A stretch of 64,000 nucleotides of DNA from Arthrinium phaeospermum (Eukaryota > Ascomycota > Sordariomycetes > Amphisphaeriales > Apiosporaceae): assembly GCA_006503535.1 (NCBI GenBank), contig QYRS01000003.1, positions 2,170,001 to 2,234,000 on the forward strand, read 5' to 3'. Positions 59,786 to 64,000 of the stretch are shown in pieces (position 1 is the stretch's first letter; each line of letters starts with the position of its first letter). The position numbers were made by a program, and so were the translations under genes. Below the pieces are notes generated by a model. It worked only from the letters and a program-made list of their open reading frames with translations. It was not told the DNA's origin and did not search any database.

Positions 59786-59807
59786 GGGGGGGGGGGGGGG
59801 GGGGGGG
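59786..59807. repeat. G22 homopolymer
   Basis: Twenty-two consecutive G on the + strand after CCAA and before AGG. It can form a G-quadruplex in principle. Confidence 0.9.
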
Positions 59808-61682
59808 AGGTCCAGCGATACAGCAGCCACAGCCGCACGATGAGATACTCCACCGGGGGTTTTCTTGGAGTTGAGTTCAGGAAACAGTTTCACCGGGCGG
59901 TTAGACCTTGGCCGCAAATCAGTCTCAGTCCGAAGCCGCCTCCGCGGGCGTCCCACCCACCGCTGGAGAGAGGCAGGCATGGCTTGCAAAGAAGCAACCA
60001 ACAATCACCCCACGGTGGAACGGGGGCTATCGCGGTCATTTGAGGCGCAACAAACTTCCTGGCTCGCAAGACCGAGATCAGGATCATCGGCTTTGATTAT
60101 ACGACACGTGCAGCGCGGTGGTGCGTTCAGTGGATGCCCGTCATCCGTCTGCATTTCCGTCATAGACTCATGTAAATTGAACCATATATATGTACAATGG
60201 CAGGCAGGGCCGACATATGCAGAAGTACGCTGGTCAACCTGCTGCAGCTACTGTACTCACTGGACGCAACATCGTCTTGTGACGAGAAATGGTGGTGCAT
60301 TCGCCTTATGAGGCGCACATGTTTGTTCGCCTAAAAGTGGCCATCAGGAAAACCATGGGACGAGGTTGGCGACTCATGTTGGCAAGGTTCACCGGAGGAT
60401 AAGCCTCATTCGACATTCTCACCTGCTACTACTCAGCCCTATACAACTTCCGCCGAGCCAGAGCCAGGCTAACAATGCAACCACCGCCAATTGGGTGGTG
60501 GTGCTGTGGCCAGGGGTCCTTCTGTACCCCGTCAGAAACCGCTACACTCGATCAATTGCATACTTTTGCACCACCCCCTTTTACCCTCACACGTTACGAA
60601 TTCGCACAACGAACTCCAAGCCTATGTAAGTACTTGTACAGTAAGTACAACGACGAGTCTTTGGTTCGTTGGGTTGATTGCGAGATGGGATCTTCCGGGC
60701 GATGATGACTCGCTCGAAATCACACCCCCCCTTCCCCTCTCCTCCCACCTGGTGTGGTCCATAGTTGGGGAGCGAAAAGGACCCGGAATATCCAGATTTG
60801 GCGGGAGTGGGCACGAAAGTGCAGGATGATATTCCGAGCTGACTCAGTATCCCTACCTTTGTCCCTCACCTCACTCGCTGCGGGCTTAGCGCCGCCCTAA
60901 AACAAGCTGGAGCAAAATGCGGATGATGCCCGCATGCCGTCGAATCGACACGATACGATAGGTAGAACCTCCTGCAGACCGGAAACCTGGCGACAAATTC
61001 CAAGATATCGTATCTCTAGCGGCTACCTGCTACAGTGTCGGATTGGGTTTGCCAACCTGGCGCCTGTACAAATTATGCCGGCCAAGGAAGGGATTCCAGG
61101 TGCAATCCAGTGATCTGCAGAGGCGCCCTGCATCCAGATCAGCAATGGGAAGGCCTTCCTTGGCACTGGAGAGTTTCATACTAGGCCGTCCCAGGTGTAG
61201 ATATTGGGAAGTAGTATGCTTAACTATATCTTTGTCAGCAAGCCCGGGCAAACCTGGCGATGACCATTTACTATGCGATCCCTTTGAGTCCCAAAATGCT
61301 CGTCCCGTTCAGAGACCAGATCTATTTTGGCTCTTACAGTAGAGTGCGGACAGTGTGCCGCTTCGTGGCTGGCCCATCCTGAATCACGTTTTCTTCTACA
61401 TTTGCTTGTGGGCGTTTACATTCATACATGATTCAAACCCTCTGCGTGTGGTGTCACTGTACTACAAGGGGGTCAACTATCAAGACGATACAACATACCC
61501 CGCTAAGGCCGTCTCAGTCATCTCCGCAATCAGGTAGGTCGGGGTAGTTGGGCATCTCAGCTCGGTCAACTATCTCCATGCGTATCGACTGAAATGACTC
61601 GTCGACTACTTACGCAGCAACCAGCATTGAAACCCGTCAAGGGTCAGGCAAGTAGATACGAGCCCTACAAGGTGTGCGGTGT

Positions 61683-61740
61683 GGGATTGGGATGGGGATG
61701 GATGGGAATGGGGATGGGATGAGATAAGATGAGATGGGGG
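61683..61740. repeat. GGGATG-type G-rich tract
   Basis: Degenerate tandem of GGGAT/GGGGATG units sliding into GATGAGAT units. It has several G3-4 runs. Confidence 0.7.
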
Positions 61741-64000
61741 AGGGATTGCTCTGCTAATGTATTTGTGGAGTTGGGGGACGAACACCGCCAAACCCTCATC
61801 TCCGAATGGGGCGTCGGCGTCGTGGCGTGGGCAATGCCTTCCTTCTTCAGCCAGCTTGCCAGCCTGCCAGCAACGACCTGAGCCCGGGAATGGGAAGGAG
61901 CAGTCAGTCTGGTTCTGGGCATCCTGATGGGTCCGACGCGAAACCGAGCCAAACGAGAAGTGGAGGCAAATGCGAGCTCGGTACTTGGGAGTGCAGTCGT
62001 CATAATGTCTCTCTGCCGATGCACCTCCTAGGTAGCCCACGAAAAGCAAAACTGTGGATAGCCCTACCGGCGCTGCTGGCAGGAAAAAGCAATTCGCCCG
62101 GCAGGATCGAGCCAAAGGCCAGGCCGTCCGGCGCGGGGGCCGGGATGGCGTCGTCTCGCAGCTGCAGTAGCAGCAGCAGCTCGTTTAGAGCCCACCTAAA
62201 AGAAGAAGAAAACCACAGCGCACGCGCGCACGCACACGCGCGAGAGGGAGGAGCAGGAGGTTAGAGCTACATGCTAGGGCTCTAGTTGCATCTGCGCTTT
62301 GGCGTTGTTCTGGAGAGAGGGAGATGGGATTCGAGAGGGTTTCCCCTCGAACTCCAGCTGGCGGAATCGTGCAATGTCATTCCCCTAGGGCTAGTTGCTT
62401 TGCTAGTTGGTCGCGAGGTCCGCTACCTCGCTTCAGCTACAATGCGTCGGTCCCGCAGAGTCGGCGACCTTAGTGATGCAAGTGCGTCCCTAGGCAGGCC
62501 TGGCTCGTTATGTATCTCGAGCAAGTAGCCTGTCTCCCTGTGCCCATAGCGCTGGGGATGCTACCGACAGCGTGGTAGCGAGTTTAGCTTGTGCGAACCG
62601 ATTTGTGTGTTGTTATCATTCACCAACTCAACCACCTGCCCTTCCTCCATGGTTGTACGGGCTCGGAGATTGAGGCCTCCTTCTTCCTGGTGTAACAGAA
62701 CATTCTTTCGCCCGACTCTCTCGGCTCAGCGGATTATTCATTTCCACCACCCTCCGACTGATCTGCGCTCGGCGGCGGAGTTGCTGACATATAAGAAAAA
62801 TGGCCTTGCCCGAACATTGTACGACAATGATGCCCTTTTCGAGAAGTCGCTTGACAGTGATCCGACCCCTGGAATGATTTACATGCACACTAGCCTAGTA
62901 GTCCCCGAACACGTCGGTTTTAGCCTAATATCGCGGCGTAGTAAGGGAAACTCTGGAAAAGTACTTACCAGTTCAACGCTCCCATTTTCGGCAGATCTAC
63001 GAGCCCGTTAACCTATCACGCCATGGTATTTTCATCATTATCATCATCTTCTCCCTCCTCGGTTGGCCCTGACTGTTTAGCTCTGGTGTCAAGTTTAGAG
63101 GGTCACATTAGCGAGTAATACTAATGTCTAAGCACACCTTCGACTGACTGATGTAGGGTGTGCGAACTGCGAACCCCCCAATCCCTTCCCCCTCCTAGTG
63201 GCCTTCGCCCATTCAACCCATGTGCTCGCTAGAGCCTAGAGGAGGTCTGTGACCTCCCACCAACGTTTCGATAGGGTATGTAGGCAGGTGGCAGGTAAAC
63301 ACCAACCGACTATTGCCTTGGCATAGGGCCCGCGGCTGAAGACTAATATAGGTTAAGTCTATACGGTCTCAGCTTTACTGAAGCTACCATTCGCATTATC
63401 AACTCAGCTGGATGCGGACAACGGGCCGCTCCCCAGCACCCCCTAATTGGGCCGGATTACTTCTTTTCCCGTCTAATTCCGCGAGGACGTGTGGTGATCG
63501 ATCCAGCCCTACAATTGTCTGTGTGCGGCTACAGCCACCCCCATGCGCACCTTAACCGAGAAAGAGAGAGCGAGAGGATGTGTGGTGTCGTGTCATTACA
63601 TCACGGGCCCTTTTTCTTTTCCTTCCGCTGGTGGCTGGCTGGCTTCACTTGTGTGCTCACACTTCAAGTACGGGTTCTAGTTTTAAGACCTTTGTCCATC
63701 TTAATGGAGGCAGAAGAAAGACCCGTCCATCAGGCAGGCGGCCGCACTCCCGGCCGCAGTGATACCACGGGTGGTAGTATGTTATGTAGTTCTCAGACCT
63801 CTGGGTTTCATCAACGGCAGGGCCAAATCCAATTCTTGGACGACCAATTTAGAATGCCCATTCATGCAGGCCAATAGTATCTGCATGGGGGAGACTACGC
63901 GATGCACCACGACATACTATCACAATACCCACAGCACACCGGCGCTGGTGATGATGGAAATAATTATAGTAACGTATCAGCGGTAGGTAGGTGTGTGTAT

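Larger units (their letters stand above)
56151..64000. other. Gene desert of 7.8 kb to the window end
   Basis: No supportable protein gene on either strand. It holds TAGGTAGG (57160-57172), a CAG/TAG-rich tract (57659-57708), a run of 22 G (59786-59807), a (GGGATG)-like G-rich tract (61683-61740) and a CGCACG-rich tract (62212-62245). The left part includes the promoter of the C2H2 gene. Confidence 0.5.

Noticed and set aside
61606..62115. 169-codon minus-strand frame with hydrophobic start
   Set aside because: Passes through the GGGATG tract; low-complexity His/Pro/Ser; no family or splice support.

Overview
The window reads as nuclear DNA of a filamentous ascomycete, most likely a Sordariomycete. 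Coding regions are broken by short introns (about 46-100 bp) with GT...AG ends. The recognisable genes are fungal: cdc24, a FWD-1-type F-box/WD40 gene, vps60, rtt106, vfa1, yvh1 and the mitochondrial ribosomal gene MRP10. There are also F-box genes, a CorA-like gene and a kinase-vWA gene of kinds I know from filamentous fungi. No bacterial operons, CRISPR arrays or rRNA genes were seen, and no convincing tRNA gene. Exon joins were worked out by eye from splice motifs; each spliced model below sums to an intact reading frame. The species cannot be told from this.

Layout. 1-310 (-): start of a secreted GH28-like pectinase running off the left edge. 0.8-8.6 kb (-): three co-oriented genes, namely a small basic protein of unknown function (8059-8552), a two-TM CorA-like protein (5594-7526) and a large protein kinase fused to a von Willebrand A domain (790-4493). 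9.3-13.4 kb: an F-box gene (+), an F-box/TPR-like gene (-) and a Frag1/DRAM/Sfk1-type membrane protein (-). 16.3-18.3 kb: a multidrug-type MFS transporter (+). 19.7-20.4 kb: an unrecognised two-exon gene (+). 21.2-21.8 kb: vps60 (+). 22.5-25.7 kb: the FWD-1-like gene (-). 25.7-34.5 kb: almost 9 kb without a supportable gene, holding a possible Copia retrotransposon relic and a probable long cdc24 leader with upstream ORFs. 34.5-37.8 kb: cdc24 (+). 39.2-39.9 kb: a small secreted protein (+). 40.6-40.9 kb: MRP10 (-). 41.5-42.9 kb: rtt106 (-). 43.8-44.4 kb: vfa1 (+). 44.4-50.8 kb: gene desert. 50.8-52.1 kb: yvh1 (-). 54.1-56.2 kb: a conserved C2H2 zinc-finger gene (-). 56.2-64.0 kb: gene desert with homopolymer and G-rich tracts.

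How the genes relate. Most right-hand genes are single-copy housekeeping functions: polarity (cdc24), SCF ubiquitin ligation (fwd-1), ESCRT/Vps4 control (vps60, vfa1), histone deposition (rtt106), and ribosome assembly or mitochondrial translation (yvh1, MRP10). The left 20 kb is more accessory, with a pectinase, CorA-like and kinase-vWA signalling-type proteins, F-box proteins, an MFS pump and orphans. The best candidate for an undescribed system is the co-oriented kinase-vWA / CorA-like / small basic protein group at 0.8-8.6 kb. That link rests on gene arrangement only.
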